Positions 1 through 9,125 of a stretch of DNA of 38,037 nucleotides are shown piece after piece. The first letter of the stretch is position 1, and each line of letters opens with the position of its first letter. The DNA is from Alphaproteobacteria bacterium (GTDB lineage: Bacteria > Pseudomonadota > Alphaproteobacteria > JAJFIK01): contig JANQLJ010000103.1 in the NCBI GenBank assembly GCA_028280665.1, positions 1-38,037 on the forward strand. Reading direction: 5' to 3'. Under the pieces are notes generated by a model. It was given only the letters and a program-made list of their open reading frames with translations. It made no database searches and was not told the DNA's origin. Made by a program: the position numbers and the translations under genes.

Positions 1-629
1 AGCGGCACCGCGTCTTCACGGCCCACCAGCGCGCGGCCGTGACCGGCGGAAAGGCGGCCATCGGCGAGCATCACCTGCACGCCTTCCGGTAACGTCAGCA
101 GGCGGAGGGTGTTGGCAATGTGGCTCCGCGATTTGCCGATAAACTTGGCAAGCGCATCCTGGGTGTAACTGAACTCATCCATCAGGCGCTTATAGCCGCG
201 CGCTTCTTCAATTGAATTTAAATCCGTGCGCTGAACATTTTCGACAATTGCGATTTCAAGCGCTTGCGCGTCGTCGAAATCACGCACGCGCACCGGCACC
301 TCGTGCAGTTGCACCGCTTGCGCCGCGCGCCAGCGGCGTTCGCCGGCAATGATCTGATAACGCCCCTCGCCGCCTGGTTTGGCGCGCACGATGATGGGCT
401 GAATGATGCCGCGCTCTTTCACGCTCGCCGTAAGGTCTTTCAAATCTTCTTCGGAAAATGTGCGCCGCGGCTGAAAGGGATTGGGCTCCAAAAACTCAAC
501 TGGCACTTCTACTTGGTCCGTAGGCGGATGAATTGCCCCCTCGCGCGCCTCACCCTCCACCTGCGCTGCTGCGTCTTCCTCGCCCATAAGCGCCGAAAGC
601 CCGCGGCCCAGTCCTCTTTTGTCGGCCAT
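1..629 (-). CDS. parB: Chromosome partitioning protein ParB (3' end beyond window)
   Basis: This is the centromere-binding CTP switch of the ParABS chromosome segregation system; it loads at parS and spreads along DNA. Reading the minus strand from ATG at 629 gives an N-terminus with the GLGRGLSAL motif used to contact ParA, then a ParB/Srx-type domain with the GERRWRAA signature near residue 90, ENVQRTDLN near 130, and the start of a helix-turn-helix (KSRSHIANTLRLL). The gene runs off the left edge after about 209 codons, so the C-terminal dimerisation domain is not seen. An in-frame ATG at 635 also exists, but the AGGA on the minus strand is about 7 nt from the 629 start and only 1 nt from the other. 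It follows parA by 12 nt, so both are probably one transcript. Two parS sites lie nearby at 2113 and 4093. Confidence 0.96.
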   Translation of the reverse strand, partial: MADKRGLGRGLSALMGEEDAAAQVEGEAREGAIHPPTDQVEVPVEFLEPNPFQPRRTFSEEDLKDLTASVKERGIIQPIIVRAKPGGEGRYQIIAGERRWRAAQAVQLHEVPVRVRDFDDAQALEIAIVENVQRTDLNSIEEARGYKRLMDEFSYTQDALAKFIGKSRSHIANTLRLLTLPEGVQVMLADGRLSAGHGRALVGREDAVP

Positions 630-641
630 TTTCATGTCCTC

Positions 642-1478
642 TTAAGCAGCGCGCAGTTCGCGCTCGCGCTGAATGAGTTCGCTCGCAAGCCGCATATACG
701 CCTTGCTGCCCGCGCAGCGGTGGTCATAGACAAGCGCCGGCTTGCCGTGGCTTGGCGCTTCGCTGACGCGCACGTTGCGCGGGATCACGGTCTTGTAGAC
801 TTTCTCGCCCATGAACTCGCGCACGTCTTTCGCCACCTGATCCGACAAATTATTCCGCCGGTCGAACATGGTGAGCACCACGCCCTGGATTTCGAGATCC
901 GGGTTGAGCGAGGTTTTGACGAGATCGATGGTGCGCAAAAGCTGCGACAGCCCTTCGAGGGCGAAAAACTCGCACTGCAGCGGCACCAGCACCGCGTTCG
1001 CCGCGGTCATGGCGTTCACGGTGATCAGATTGAGCGAGGGCGGGCAATCGATCAGCACATAATCAAAGGCCACCGCGCCCGGGGCCATGGCTTGAAAATA
1101 TCCGGTGAGCGCATCGCGCAGGCGGAATGAGCGCCGCGGCACATTGATCAGCTCAAGCTCAGCGCCCGCCAGGTCCACCGTCGAGGGCACAATATGAAGA
1201 TTGGGGATGGTGGTCTCAAGGATGGCACTTGCCAGCGGCGCTTCGTCGATCATCACGTCATAAGTGGCGACCTGCCGCGCCGCGCGCGGAATACCAAGGC
1301 CCGTGGAGGCGTTGCCTTGGGGGTCGAGATCGATGATCAGCACCTTGGCCCCCACCGCGGCAAGGCCGGTGCCGAGATTAATGGCGGTGGTGGTCTTGCC
1401 CACCCCGCCTTTCTGGTTGGCGACCGCCAGAATCCGGGGGTTTTGGAGCTGCGGTATGGGAGCTTGGTGAACGGTCAT
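642..1478 (-). CDS. parA: Chromosome partitioning ATPase ParA
   Basis: ParA is the DNA-binding ATPase whose gradient moves ParB-parS complexes, and so the chromosome origin, across the cell. The 278-residue protein has a deviant Walker A motif KGGVGKTT at residues 23-30, a Walker A' stretch (LIIDLDPQGNAS) near 48-59 and a Walker B region (YVLIDCPPSLN) near 140. This is the chromosomal (short, no N-terminal HTH) ParA type, also called Soj. It is followed 12 nt later by parB and preceded by rsmG, the standard alphaproteobacterial order. The family assignment is secure. Confidence 0.97.
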   Translation of the reverse strand: MTVHQAPIPQLQNPRILAVANQKGGVGKTTTAINLGTGLAAVGAKVLIIDLDPQGNASTGLGIPRAARQVATYDVMIDEAPLASAILETTIPNLHIVPSTVDLAGAELELINVPRRSFRLRDALTGYFQAMAPGAVAFDYVLIDCPPSLNLITVNAMTAANAVLVPLQCEFFALEGLSQLLRTIDLVKTSLNPDLEIQGVVLTMFDRRNNLSDQVAKDVREFMGEKVYKTVIPRNVRVSEAPSHGKPALVYDHRCAGSKAYMRLASELIQRERELRAA

Positions 1479-1518
1479 ACGTGGGGCCAGTCCTGAGCTA
1501 AAGGTGGTACGCAGGGCG

Positions 1519-2178
1519 TTATCGCGGGCTTTCCGCAGGGGTGAGACGGGAAAGCCTAAGGATTTTTCCGCTTTCTCCGGTGCGGCTGGGGATCACGTCC
1601 GCTTCGAATGTTCCCCAGGCGCACGCTGCCGTCAATTCGGTACCTGCGCTTTTTCCCTTCAAGAATAAGGCGATTCCCTCCGGTTTGAGAAACGGTATGG
1701 CCAAGGGTAGCAGTTTTTTGAGCGGCGCGAGCCCCCGGGCGGTTACCACGTCCGAGGGCCAGGGCGCGAGCGCCTCGATGCGGCTATTGTGAACTTCCGC
1801 GGGCGCCCCGGTGGCGCGGATCGCCTCGCGCAGAAAGGCGCATTTGCGCCCATCGCTTTCGATCAAATGGACCTTGAAAGCCCCAGTTTCCCTCGCCAAA
1901 ACCGCCAGCACCAGGCCCGGGAACCCGGCACCAGCCCCGAGGTCGGTGATGACGCGCGCACTCTCGTGAGGTCTTTGGGGCAGCAAGGGCCAGAGCTGCG
2001 CGGAATCGACCACATGGCGGCTCCAGGCGTCTTTCAGGGAGGCGCTGCTAACCAGATTGATGCGCGCTTGCCATTTGGTGAGTAGAGCGAGGTAGTCCGC
2101 GAGTGCCGTCAGTGTTTCACGTGAAACACCGGCAATCTCCTCAAGCGCCGCCTCGGCCTCAGGCGGAACGGCGGACAT
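1519..2178 (-). CDS. rsmG: 16S rRNA (guanine527-N7)-methyltransferase RsmG
   Basis: RsmG (GidB) uses S-adenosylmethionine to methylate N7 of G527 in 16S rRNA. The 219-residue product carries the SAM-binding motif [14 protein letters not shown] near residues 78-91 and the family's [15 protein letters not shown] and [14 protein letters not shown] stretches. ATG at 2178 overlaps the end of mnmG by 20 bp, so translation of the two is probably coupled. A perfect parS site is embedded in the codons for VSRET (2113-2128), so this coding sequence doubles as part of the centromere. Length and order with mnmG are normal for the family. Confidence 0.96.
   Translation of the reverse strand: MSAVPPEAEAALEEIAGVSRETLTALADYLALLTKWQARINLVSSASLKDAWSRHVVDSAQLWPLLPQRPHESARVITDLGAGAGFPGLVLAVLARETGAFKVHLIESDGRKCAFLREAIRATGAPAEVHNSRIEALAPWPSDVVTARGLAPLKKLLPLAIPFLKPEGIALFLKGKSAGTELTAACAWGTFEADVIPSRTGESGKILRLSRLTPAESPR
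2113..2128. promoter_or_regulatory. parS centromere site 1 (inside rsmG)
   Basis: The sequence TGTTTCACGTGAAACA is a perfect 16-bp palindrome and an exact match to the near-universal bacterial parS consensus bound by ParB. It lies in the 5' part of the rsmG coding sequence, about 1.5 kb from parB and about 14 kb from the proposed origin. Confidence 0.95.
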
Positions 2179-4024
2179 CGGCCTTTCGCACCACTTTGAG
2201 AAGGATGGTGAGCGCCGCCGGGGTCATGCCGTCAAGGCGCGCGGCCTGGCCCAGGGTGGCGGGGCGCGCGGCCGTAAGCTTAGCGCGCACTTCGTTGGAA
2301 AGCCCAGGGATCGTGCCGAAATCAAGGTCATCGGGCAGGGTGAGCGCTTCGTCTTTGCGGAAGGCGAGGATGTCCGCCTCCTGCCGGTCGAGATAACCGG
2401 CATACTGGGCGTCGATCTCGATCTGTTCCACGACGTCAGGAGCAAAGCGCCCGAGCGCGGGCCAGATGGCGGCGAGGTCCGCAAAGCCAATATCGTCATA
2501 AGCGAGCAAATCCAGCGCCGAGCGGCGGCGGCCGTCCTGATTCACCTTGAACCCATGATCGCGGGCCGCACCAGGGGTCAGGGCTTGGGTCTCCATGATC
2601 CGCCGGGCTTCCTTGAGCCGTTTCGATTTAGAAACAAATAAAGCGCCCCGCGCCCCGGAAATACAACCCAGATTGAGCCCCAAAGGCGTCAAGCGCTGGT
2701 CCGCATTGTCGGCCCGCAAGGAAAGGCGGTATTCGGCGCGGGAGGTGAACATGCGATAGGGCTCGGCGACCCCGCGCGTCACAAGATCGTCGATCATGAC
2801 CCCGATATAGGCATCGGCCCGGTCGAGGATGAACGGGGTACTACCGGCAGCTTTCAGCGCCGCGTTGAGCCCGGCCATGAGGCCCTGGGCCGCCGCTTCC
2901 TCATAGCCGGTAGTGCCGTTGATCTGGCCGGCAAGAAAAAGCCCAGGCGCCACCTTGACTTCCAGGGTGGGACGCAGCTCGCGCGGGTCCACATAGTCAT
3001 ACTCGATGGCATAGCCGGGCCGGACAATTTTCGCCCGCTCAAGGCCGGGAATGGTAGAAATAAAGGCTTTTTGGACCTCTTCCGGCAAGGACGAGGAAAT
3101 CCCGTTGGGATAGACCGTGGTATCGTCAAGGCCCTCGGGCTCAAGAAAGATCTGATGGCTCGCGCGGTCCGTAAAGCGCACCACCTTGTCCTCGATGGCG
3201 GGGCAATAGCGCGGCCCCACCCCTTCGATTTGGCCCGCGTAAACCGGCGCTTTATCCAGGTTTTCTGCGATAATCCGGTGGGTCTCAGTGGTCGTGCGGG
3301 TGATATGGCAGGGGATCTGGGGCACGATGATGCGGTCGGTCATGAACGAGAAAGGCACCGGCGGCTCATCGCCGGGCTGCTCATCGAGGCCCTCCCAATC
3401 GATGGTACGGCCGTCAAGCCGCGCGGGGGTCCCGGTCTTGAGGCGGCCCATCTTGAGGCCGAGCCCGTAGAGCCGGTCCGAAAGCCCCATCGCAGGCGCT
3501 TCGCCCACTCTGCCTGCGGGAATCCGCTGCTCACCAATGTGAATAAGCCCCTTCAAGAAGGTGCCGGTGGTGAGCACTATGGCACCGGCGCGGTATTCCG
3601 CACCCTCGCCCGTTTTCACCCCGACGGCGCGACCTTGTTCGAAGATAAGATCCTCAACCGCCGCCACAATCAGCGAAAGCTCGGAAACCCTGCGCATTTC
3701 GGCCTGCATGGCCTCGCGGTAGAGCTTGCGGTCCGACTGGCAGCGGGGCCCGCGCACGGCGGGGCCCTTACGGCGATTGAGCATGCGGAACTGGATACCG
3801 CTCGCGTCCGCTACCCGCCCCATGACCCCGTCAAGGGCGTCGATCTCCCGCACCAAATGGCCTTTCCCGAGCCCGCCAATGGCCGGGTTGCAGGACATTT
3901 CCCCAATGGTTTCAAGCTTGTGGGTGATAAGCGCAGTACGCGCGCCCAGGCGCGCGGCAGCGCTGGCGGCCTCGCAACCTGCGTGCCCTCCTCCGATAAC
4001 GATGACATCGAAATCCGCGCTCAA
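2159..4024 (-). CDS. mnmG: tRNA uridine-5-carboxymethylaminomethyl modification enzyme MnmG
   Basis: MnmG (GidA) is the FAD- and folate-dependent partner of MnmE. Together they install the 5-(carboxymethyl)aminomethyl group on wobble uridine 34 of several tRNAs. The FAD dinucleotide-binding motif [12 protein letters not shown] sits at the N-terminus; [27 protein letters not shown] and [15 protein letters not shown] are characteristic MnmG blocks. The reading frame is open back to a TTG at 4060. I prefer the TTG at 4024 because AGGAGA lies 6 nt upstream of it and the protein (621 residues) then begins just before the FAD motif, as in relatives. Parter mnmE lies upstream across a 91-bp gap holding a parS site; rsmG overlaps the 3' end. 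Confidence 0.96.
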   Translation of the reverse strand: MSADFDVIVIGGGHAGCEAASAAARLGARTALITHKLETIGEMSCNPAIGGLGKGHLVREIDALDGVMGRVADASGIQFRMLNRRKGPAVRGPRCQSDRKLYREAMQAEMRRVSELSLIVAAVEDLIFEQGRAVGVKTGEGAEYRAGAIVLTTGTFLKGLIHIGEQRIPAGRVGEAPAMGLSDRLYGLGLKMGRLKTGTPARLDGRTIDWEGLDEQPGDEPPVPFSFMTDRIIVPQIPCHITRTTTETHRIIAENLDKAPVYAGQIEGVGPRYCPAIEDKVVRFTDRASHQIFLEPEGLDDTTVYPNGISSSLPEEVQKAFISTIPGLERAKIVRPGYAIEYDYVDPRELRPTLEVKVAPGLFLAGQINGTTGYEEAAAQGLMAGLNAALKAAGSTPFILDRADAYIGVMIDDLVTRGVAEPYRMFTSRAEYRLSLRADNADQRLTPLGLNLGCISGARGALFVSKSKRLKEARRIMETQALTPGAARDHGFKVNQDGRRRSALDLLAYDDIGFADLAAIWPALGRFAPDVVEQIEIDAQYAGYLDRQEADILAFRKDEALTLPDDLDFGTIPGLSNEVRAKLTAARPATLGQAARLDGMTPAALTILLKVVRKADVRRSA

Positions 4025-4092
4025 AACAACTCTCCTCTCGCGCGGGGTATGTAGCGCCAAACCCCAACTAATCCAAGGCCTTTTGCAGGGAA

Positions 4093-4108
4093 TGTTTCAC
4101 GTGAAACA
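4093..4108. promoter_or_regulatory. parS centromere site 2 (mnmE-mnmG intergenic)
   Basis: A second exact TGTTTCACGTGAAACA palindrome lies between the mnmE stop (4116) and the mnmG start. It is 1,980 bp from the first copy. Two identical 16-bp sites so close together and next to parAB leave little doubt that this is the chromosomal centromere region. Confidence 0.95.
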
Positions 4109-4115
4109 GTGCCGT

Positions 4116-5426
4116 TCATTTGCCGATGCAGAACTCCGCAAAAATCACATCAAGCAAGTCTTCCACGTCCACCTTGCCGAGAAGCCGCTCCAGCGCCCGG
4201 GCGGCGAGGCGCAAGTCCTCCCCGCAAAGCTCGGCTTCTTCTTGGGTTTCCGCGCGCGCGAGCGCCGTAATGGCGTCTTCGAGCGCCCTTCTGTGGCGCG
4301 CGCGGGTGATGGTGGCGGTTTCCGGCAGCCCTGCCCGCGCCGTCACTTCTTCCAAAAGCCGCGCTTCCAGTGCCTTGAGCCCCTCGCCGGTCTTGACGCT
4401 CACATGGAGGAACTGCTTGGGCGTGTCGTCATTCAAATCCGCCTTGGAAATCAAGACCATATCGCCCTCGCGCACCTGGGCCTTGGCGGCGGGATCCGGG
4501 GGCAGGCAGGCATCGAAAAGCACCAGGCGCAAATCCGCTTCCTCGGCGCGGGCGAGGGCGCGGGCAACACCTTCGGTCTCGATCTCGTCCGCCGCTTCAC
4601 GCAAACCCGCAGTATCGGCGAGGGTCACGGGATAGCCGCCAAGGTCCATATGAACCTCCACGATGTCCCGGGTGGTGCCCGCTTGGGCTGAGACGATGGC
4701 CGCCTCGCGCCCGGCTAAGGTATTGAGAAGGCTTGATTTTCCCGCATTAGGCGCGCCCAGGATGGCCACTTCGAGCCCGCGGCGCAGGCGCCTTGCGGTC
4801 TCCCCCGCCGCGAGCTGGGCTTCAAGGTCGGCCTTAAGCGCGGCAATACCGGGCCGCGCTTTGGCGATCAGCCCGCCGGGCACGTCCTCTTCATCGGGAA
4901 AATCGATGTCGGCGGCCACGAGCACGGCGAGTTCAATGAGTTTCGCCCGCCAGCCCTCAACAACCGCCGAAAGCCCCCCTTCCATCTGCCGTAGAGCCTG
5001 TTTGCGCTGGGCCGCGGTTTCCGCCTCGATGAGATCCGCGAGGCCCTCCACCTGGGCAAGGTCCATGCGGCCGTTTTCAAAGGCGCGGCGGGCAAACTCG
5101 CCGGGCTCGGCGGGACGCAAATCCTCAAGCCTGCCAAGGGCTTGGAGCACCGCATCCACCGTGGCGCGACTGCCGTGAACGTGAAACTCCGCCACGTCCT
5201 CGCCGGTAAAACTGTTGGGGGCAGGGGCCCAAAGTATGACTCCCTGGTCCAGAATCTCATTCGTTTCGGGATCGTAAATATCGCAGAAATGGGCGAATCG
5301 AGGTTTAGGTAGCGCCCCGGTCAGACTTTCAAGCGCTACGCCCGCCCGAGGCCCGGAAACGCGCACCATGGCCACCCCGGCGCGGCCTTGCGCTGTCGAA
5401 AGCGCGAATATGGTGCCCCCGGCCAT
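4116..5426 (-). CDS. mnmE: tRNA modification GTPase MnmE
   Basis: MnmE (TrmE) is a potassium-activated GTPase that binds a formyl-tetrahydrofolate and works with MnmG on wobble-uridine modification. The 436-residue protein has the N-terminal folate/dimerisation domain, a helical domain ([19 protein letters not shown] near 105-123), an inserted G domain with G1 GAPNAGKSS near 224-232 and G3 DTAG near 271-274, and the invariant C-terminal tail ending in FCIGK, whose cysteine is conserved in the family. It starts with ATG at 5426. The minus-strand DUF6489-like gene lies 9 bp upstream, so the two may be cotranscribed. Confidence 0.97.
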   Translation of the reverse strand: MAGGTIFALSTAQGRAGVAMVRVSGPRAGVALESLTGALPKPRFAHFCDIYDPETNEILDQGVILWAPAPNSFTGEDVAEFHVHGSRATVDAVLQALGRLEDLRPAEPGEFARRAFENGRMDLAQVEGLADLIEAETAAQRKQALRQMEGGLSAVVEGWRAKLIELAVLVAADIDFPDEEDVPGGLIAKARPGIAALKADLEAQLAAGETARRLRRGLEVAILGAPNAGKSSLLNTLAGREAAIVSAQAGTTRDIVEVHMDLGGYPVTLADTAGLREAADEIETEGVARALARAEEADLRLVLFDACLPPDPAAKAQVREGDMVLISKADLNDDTPKQFLHVSVKTGEGLKALEARLLEEVTARAGLPETATITRARHRRALEDAITALARAETQEEAELCGEDLRLAARALERLLGKVDVEDLLDVIFAEFCIGK

Positions 5427-5435
5427 GAAAGAGGC

Positions 5436-5690
5436 TCAGTCCTTGCTGCCTGCTTGCGTGCCCCCCACCTCTCTCATGGCGGAAAAGAACATCTCTTGCA
5501 TCTTCTCAAGCCCCGCCCCGCCCGGCATCCAGGCGCGCATGAAGCTCTCGGGGTCCATGGCTTTGGCCGCCGCTTCCATGCGGTCCTTCATTTGGGCGGT
5601 CACCGCGTCGTGGATCGGCTCAAGGTCCGGCAGCCCGAAAAAGCTCCGCGCTTCCCCCGGGGTGCAGTCAATTTCGATCTTGATTTTCAT
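5436..5690 (-). CDS. Small DUF6489-like conserved alphaproteobacterial protein
   Basis: An 84-residue acidic protein that begins [20 protein letters not shown] and continues with a DLEPIHDAV helix and a C-terminal MEKMQEMF-like amphipathic helix. From memory this matches the small DUF6489 family found in alphaproteobacteria, whose biochemical role is unknown to me. It reads in the same direction as mnmE, 9 bp upstream, and has no signal peptide or membrane segment. It probably opens the mnmE-mnmG-rsmG-parA-parB transcript. The divergent gene at 5854 starts 163 bp away. Confidence 0.8.
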   Translation of the reverse strand: MKIKIEIDCTPGEARSFFGLPDLEPIHDAVTAQMKDRMEAAAKAMDPESFMRAWMPGGAGLEKMQEMFFSAMREVGGTQAGSKD

Positions 5691-5853
5691 GGGGTTTCAT
5701 CCTCTCGGCTCCAGCTCAAAACTAGTGCGCGCGCCCGCGCTTCGCCAGCCTTTGTTTCACCCGCCCATTGACAAGCTCACTAACACACCCGTTGACACAC
5801 AAGAGCCGTTCGTGACACTTGCCCGGCCTTTGACACGAACCAGTTCTTTCTCC
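5691..5853. promoter_or_regulatory. Divergent intergenic region with repeated TTGACA motifs
   Basis: This 163-bp gap separates the DUF6489-like gene (minus) from the thioredoxin-fold gene (plus). It carries TTGACA at 5768, TTGACAC at 5792, GTGACAC at 5812 and TTGACAC at 5830. TTGACA is the sigma-70 -35 consensus, but no convincing paired -10 boxes are visible, so promoter positions are not assigned. It must hold the promoters for both flanking genes. Confidence 0.45.
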
Positions 5854-7890
5854 ATGCCCGAAAACCGTCTCGCCCAGGAAACCAGCCTCTACCTCCGTCA
5901 GCACAAGGACAATCCCGTGGACTGGTGGCCGTGGGGGGCGGAGGCATTGGCCGCCGCCAAAGCGGAAAACAAACCGATCCTCGTCTCGGTGGGTTATGCC
6001 GCGTGCCACTGGTGCCACGTCATGGCCCATGAAAGCTTCGAGGACGAAGAGACCGCCAAGCTCATGAACGCGGAGTTCGTCTGCATCAAGGTCGACCGCG
6101 AGGAACGGCCCGATGTGGACGCGCTGTGCATGGATGCGCTGCGCGTCATGCGCAAGCAGCAAGGCTGGCCGATTACTTTGTTCATGTCCCCGGACGGAGT
6201 ACCGTTTTTCGGGGGCACTTATTTCCCCAAAGCATCGCAACAGGGCATGCCCTCGTTCGAGGAGCTGCTCACCCGCGTCGCCACCGTCTTCAAGGACCAG
6301 CCCGAAGAGATCGCCACCCATGCCGAGGCGGTCACTGCCGGGCTGACCGCCGCCGCCGCTCACGATGGCTCGGGTGACATGACGCCCGACGTGGTTGAAG
6401 AGATTATGCTCAAGGTGGGCCCGGTGGCCGACCGGGTGTCGGGCGGTTTCGGCCGGGGGCAGAAGTTTCCTTATACCACCATGCTCGACTTTCTCTGGCG
6501 CAACGGGCTCCGCATAAACGACACCATCCGCCAGCAGTTTGTGATGCATACGCTGACGCAAATGTGCCACGGCGGTATTTTCGACCATCTTGGCGGCGGT
6601 TTTGCGCGTTACACGGTCGACACCAACTGGATGGTGCCGCATTTCGAAAAAATGCTCTACGACAATGCACTTATCGTCAGCACCCTGACCGATGTCTGGA
6701 AAGGAACGGGCGATGCGCTCTACACTGAGCGCATCGAAGAGACCGTGAATTGGGTCTTGCGCGAAATGACGCTGCCGGACGGGGGCTTTGCCGCATCCCT
6801 CGACGCCGACAGCGAAGGCGAAGAGGGCAAATACTACGTCTGGGACGAAGCGGAGGTCGATGCGCTTCTGGGCACCGGCGAAGACGCCAAGCTCTTTAAG
6901 TCCACCTATGCGGTGGGGCCCGGCGGCAACTGGGAAGGGGCGACGATTCTCAATCAGCTCGGCCCCCGGCCCGAGATGACTCCGCAAAACGCGGCCTCCC
7001 TTGCCGCAAGCCGCGCCAAGCTCTTCGAGGCGCGCGAGAAGCGCCCGCGTCCGGCACGGGATGAAAAAGTGCTCGCTGACTGGAACGGGCTGATGATTGC
7101 GGCGCTTGCCGAGGCGGGCATGACCTTCGAACGGCAAGACTGGCTTGGCGCGGCGGAGACCGCCTACCGTTTCGTGAGCGAAACCATGAGCGACGGCGAC
7201 CGGCTTTATCACACGGCGGTGGGCCAGACGTCCCGGCACGGCGGTGTCGCCACCGACTACGCCAACATGATCGGCGCGGCGCTCGCGCTTTACGAAGCGA
7301 CCGGGCGGCAGGATTGTTTTGATCAGGCGCGCGCGTGGGAACGGACGCTCGCGGATCAATTCTGGGACGAAGAGCGCGGCAGCTATTACTTCACGCCGGA
7401 AGACGGCGAAGCGCTCGCCGTGCGCGTACGCGGGGCCATGGACGAATCCACCCCGTCCACGAACGGCACCATGCTAGCTCATCTGATCCGCTTTTGGCTG
7501 CTCACGGGTGAGAGCCAATATCAAGCCCGCGCCGACAAGCTTCTGCGCGCGTTCGGCGCCGAGGCCCTGGAACAGCCCATGGGTTTCGGTTCCTATCTCG
7601 CCAGCACCGAGTTTTATTTCCACCCCATTCAGGTGGCGATCATCGGCCGCCGCGATCAGGCGGGCACCCAGGCCCTCGTGGGCGAGGTCTACCGCGCGCC
7701 CATGGTCACGCGCGTCCTACAGGTGGTGGAGCCGGGGCAGAAACTGCCGGAGGGCCATCCAGCGCAAGGCAAAAAACAAGAGGGGCACAAGCCCACAGCG
7801 TATGTGTGCGTGGGGCAGACCTGCTCAGCCCCGGTCACCAGCGCCAAAAGCCTCGGCCATCTGCTGGCGGCACCGGCGTCCACGGCCTAA
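5854..7890 (+). CDS. YyaL/Spata20-type thioredoxin domain protein (DUF255)
   Basis: A 678-residue protein with an N-terminal thioredoxin-fold DUF255 domain, recognised from [21 protein letters not shown] and [15 protein letters not shown] (residues about 45-60), followed by a long all-alpha (alpha/alpha)6 barrel related to N-acylglucosamine epimerase and glycosidase folds ([38 protein letters not shown]). The CHWC pair has a redox-type CXXC spacing, but no substrate is established for the family. The open frame extends far upstream; ATG at 5854 is chosen because family members begin with this NRLA... stretch. No good Shine-Dalgarno is visible. It is followed 41 bp later by the dienelactone hydrolase. 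Confidence 0.9.
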   Translation: MPENRLAQETSLYLRQHKDNPVDWWPWGAEALAAAKAENKPILVSVGYAACHWCHVMAHESFEDEETAKLMNAEFVCIKVDREERPDVDALCMDALRVMRKQQGWPITLFMSPDGVPFFGGTYFPKASQQGMPSFEELLTRVATVFKDQPEEIATHAEAVTAGLTAAAAHDGSGDMTPDVVEEIMLKVGPVADRVSGGFGRGQKFPYTTMLDFLWRNGLRINDTIRQQFVMHTLTQMCHGGIFDHLGGGFARYTVDTNWMVPHFEKMLYDNALIVSTLTDVWKGTGDALYTERIEETVNWVLREMTLPDGGFAASLDADSEGEEGKYYVWDEAEVDALLGTGEDAKLFKSTYAVGPGGNWEGATILNQLGPRPEMTPQNAASLAASRAKLFEAREKRPRPARDEKVLADWNGLMIAALAEAGMTFERQDWLGAAETAYRFVSETMSDGDRLYHTAVGQTSRHGGVATDYANMIGAALALYEATGRQDCFDQARAWERTLADQFWDEERGSYYFTPEDGEALAVRVRGAMDESTPSTNGTMLAHLIRFWLLTGESQYQARADKLLRAFGAEALEQPMGFGSYLASTEFYFHPIQVAIIGRRDQAGTQALVGEVYRAPMVTRVLQVVEPGQKLPEGHPAQGKKQEGHKPTAYVCVGQTCSAPVTSAKSLGHLLAAPASTA

Positions 7891-7931
7891 ACTCAGGGGC
7901 AATTCTTTCCGGTAATTCAAGGAGCGCGCCC

Positions 7932-8636
7932 ATGAGCAGAACAAGCGGACAAGACATCACCATCCAAGGCCCCGATGGCGCCTTCTCGGGGTATCTGGCC
8001 ACACCGGCAAACGGCGCGGGGCCCGGCATCGTGGTGGCGCAGGAAATTTTCGGCGTCAATCAGGTGATGCGCGAGGTGGCCAACTGGCTCGCCGCAGAAG
8101 GGTTCGTCGCGCTGGTGCCCGATCTTTTCTGGCGCATCGAGCCGGGCATTCAGATCACGGATCAAACCGAAGAGGAATGGAAAAAGGCCTTCGAGCTCTT
8201 CGGCAAGTTCGACCCCGATAAAGGCATGGAGGACATCCAAGCCGCCATCTCGCATTTGCGGAGGCACGAGGCCTGCACCGGCAAGGTGGGGGCCGTGGGC
8301 TATTGCCTGGGCGGGTTTCTTGCTTACCTCGTCGCCACGCGCACCGACAGCGACGCTTCGGTGGGCTACTACGGCGTGCGCATCCCCGAGCGCCTGGACG
8401 AAGCGGCAAAGATCGCAAAGCCGCTCATGCTTCACATCGCCACCAAGGACGAGTTCGTGCCACCCGAAGCCCAAGCGCAAATGCACGGCGCCCTCGACGG
8501 CAATGATCTCGTGACGCTTTACGATTACGAGGGCAACGATCACGCCTTCGCCCGGGTGGGCGGCGCGCACTATGACGCGGCGGCGGCGAACCTCGCCAAT
8601 GGCCGCACCCTTGCGTTCTTCAAGGAAAACCTGTGA
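7932..8636 (+). CDS. Dienelactone hydrolase family protein
   Basis: An alpha/beta hydrolase of 234 residues that, in characterised relatives, opens the lactone ring of dienelactone in chloroaromatic degradation; many homologues act on other esters. The expected triad is visible: nucleophile Cys125 in GYCLGG, Asp173 in ATKDEF and His204 in GNDHAF; Glu38 in QEIFG corresponds to the residue that activates the cysteine. ATG at 7932 has GGAG seven bases upstream. There is no signal peptide, so it acts in the cytoplasm. The next gene begins within 10 bp, suggesting a four-gene plus-strand transcript from 5854 to 10103. The true substrate cannot be read from the sequence. Confidence 0.92.
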   Translation: MSRTSGQDITIQGPDGAFSGYLATPANGAGPGIVVAQEIFGVNQVMREVANWLAAEGFVALVPDLFWRIEPGIQITDQTEEEWKKAFELFGKFDPDKGMEDIQAAISHLRRHEACTGKVGAVGYCLGGFLAYLVATRTDSDASVGYYGVRIPERLDEAAKIAKPLMLHIATKDEFVPPEAQAQMHGALDGNDLVTLYDYEGNDHAFARVGGAHYDAAAANLANGRTLAFFKENL

Positions 8637-8644
8637 GGACCGGC

Positions 8645-9121
8645 ATGAAATATGTTGTGGCGGTTTTCGCGGGCCTGATCGCTACGGCCGCGCACGCCGC
8701 TAGCCTGGAAGATCTTACTTGGATGGAAGGGCGGTGGGATTCCCAAGACGGCACCATCTCCGAATGGTGGATGCCGCCCGCGGGCGGCACCATGGCCGGC
8801 GCCTTCCGCTGGGCCATGGCGGAACGAACGGTACTCGAGTTCATCATCATCGAGGAAACGGCTGAAGGGCCCATCTACCGCTTCAAGCACTTCAATCCCA
8901 ATTATGAGACCTGGGAGGCGGATGCGCCACTCATCTTCGAGCTTGCGGAACATGCGGAAGGGTTCGCCGTCTTCCGCGCCGTTGATCCCCCCGAAGGCGC
9001 GCCCAGGCATCTGGTTTACCGCCGCGCAGGAGAGACGCTGTTCATTTGCGTCGAAGGGGTTGCGCGCCCCGCAGAAGGTTGTGGCGGGTTTGAGCTTGAA
9101 CTCATGCGGCAAGGGAACTGA
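8645..9121 (+). CDS. Secreted DUF6265-like protein
   Basis: A 158-residue protein with a clear signal peptide (MKYVVAVFAGLIATAAHA, cut before ASLEDL). The mature part begins LEDLTWMEGRWDSQDGTISEWWMPPAGGTMAGAFRW, which resembles the lipocalin-like DUF6265 family of periplasmic proteins; its function is unknown. A GTG at 8633 overlapping the upstream stop is possible, but ATG at 8645 has GAGGA at the right distance and gives the normal signal sequence. The quinone oxidoreductase gene follows after 4 bp, so translation is likely linked. Confidence 0.85.
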   Translation: MKYVVAVFAGLIATAAHAASLEDLTWMEGRWDSQDGTISEWWMPPAGGTMAGAFRWAMAERTVLEFIIIEETAEGPIYRFKHFNPNYETWEADAPLIFELAEHAEGFAVFRAVDPPEGAPRHLVYRRAGETLFICVEGVARPAEGCGGFELELMRQGN

Positions 9122-9125
9122 CCTC

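Noticed and set aside
264-1130. Plus-strand frame of 288 codons over parB-parA
   Set aside because: ParB and ParA on the minus strand have full motif support; this frame has none.
3071-4691. Plus-strand frames of more than 300 codons over mnmG and mnmE
   Set aside because: Antisense to MnmG and MnmE, with no recognisable domain.
5722-7359. Long minus-strand frame of 545 codons opposite the thioredoxin-fold gene
   Set aside because: It is antisense to a well-supported gene with family motifs and is a common artefact of G+C-rich codon bias.
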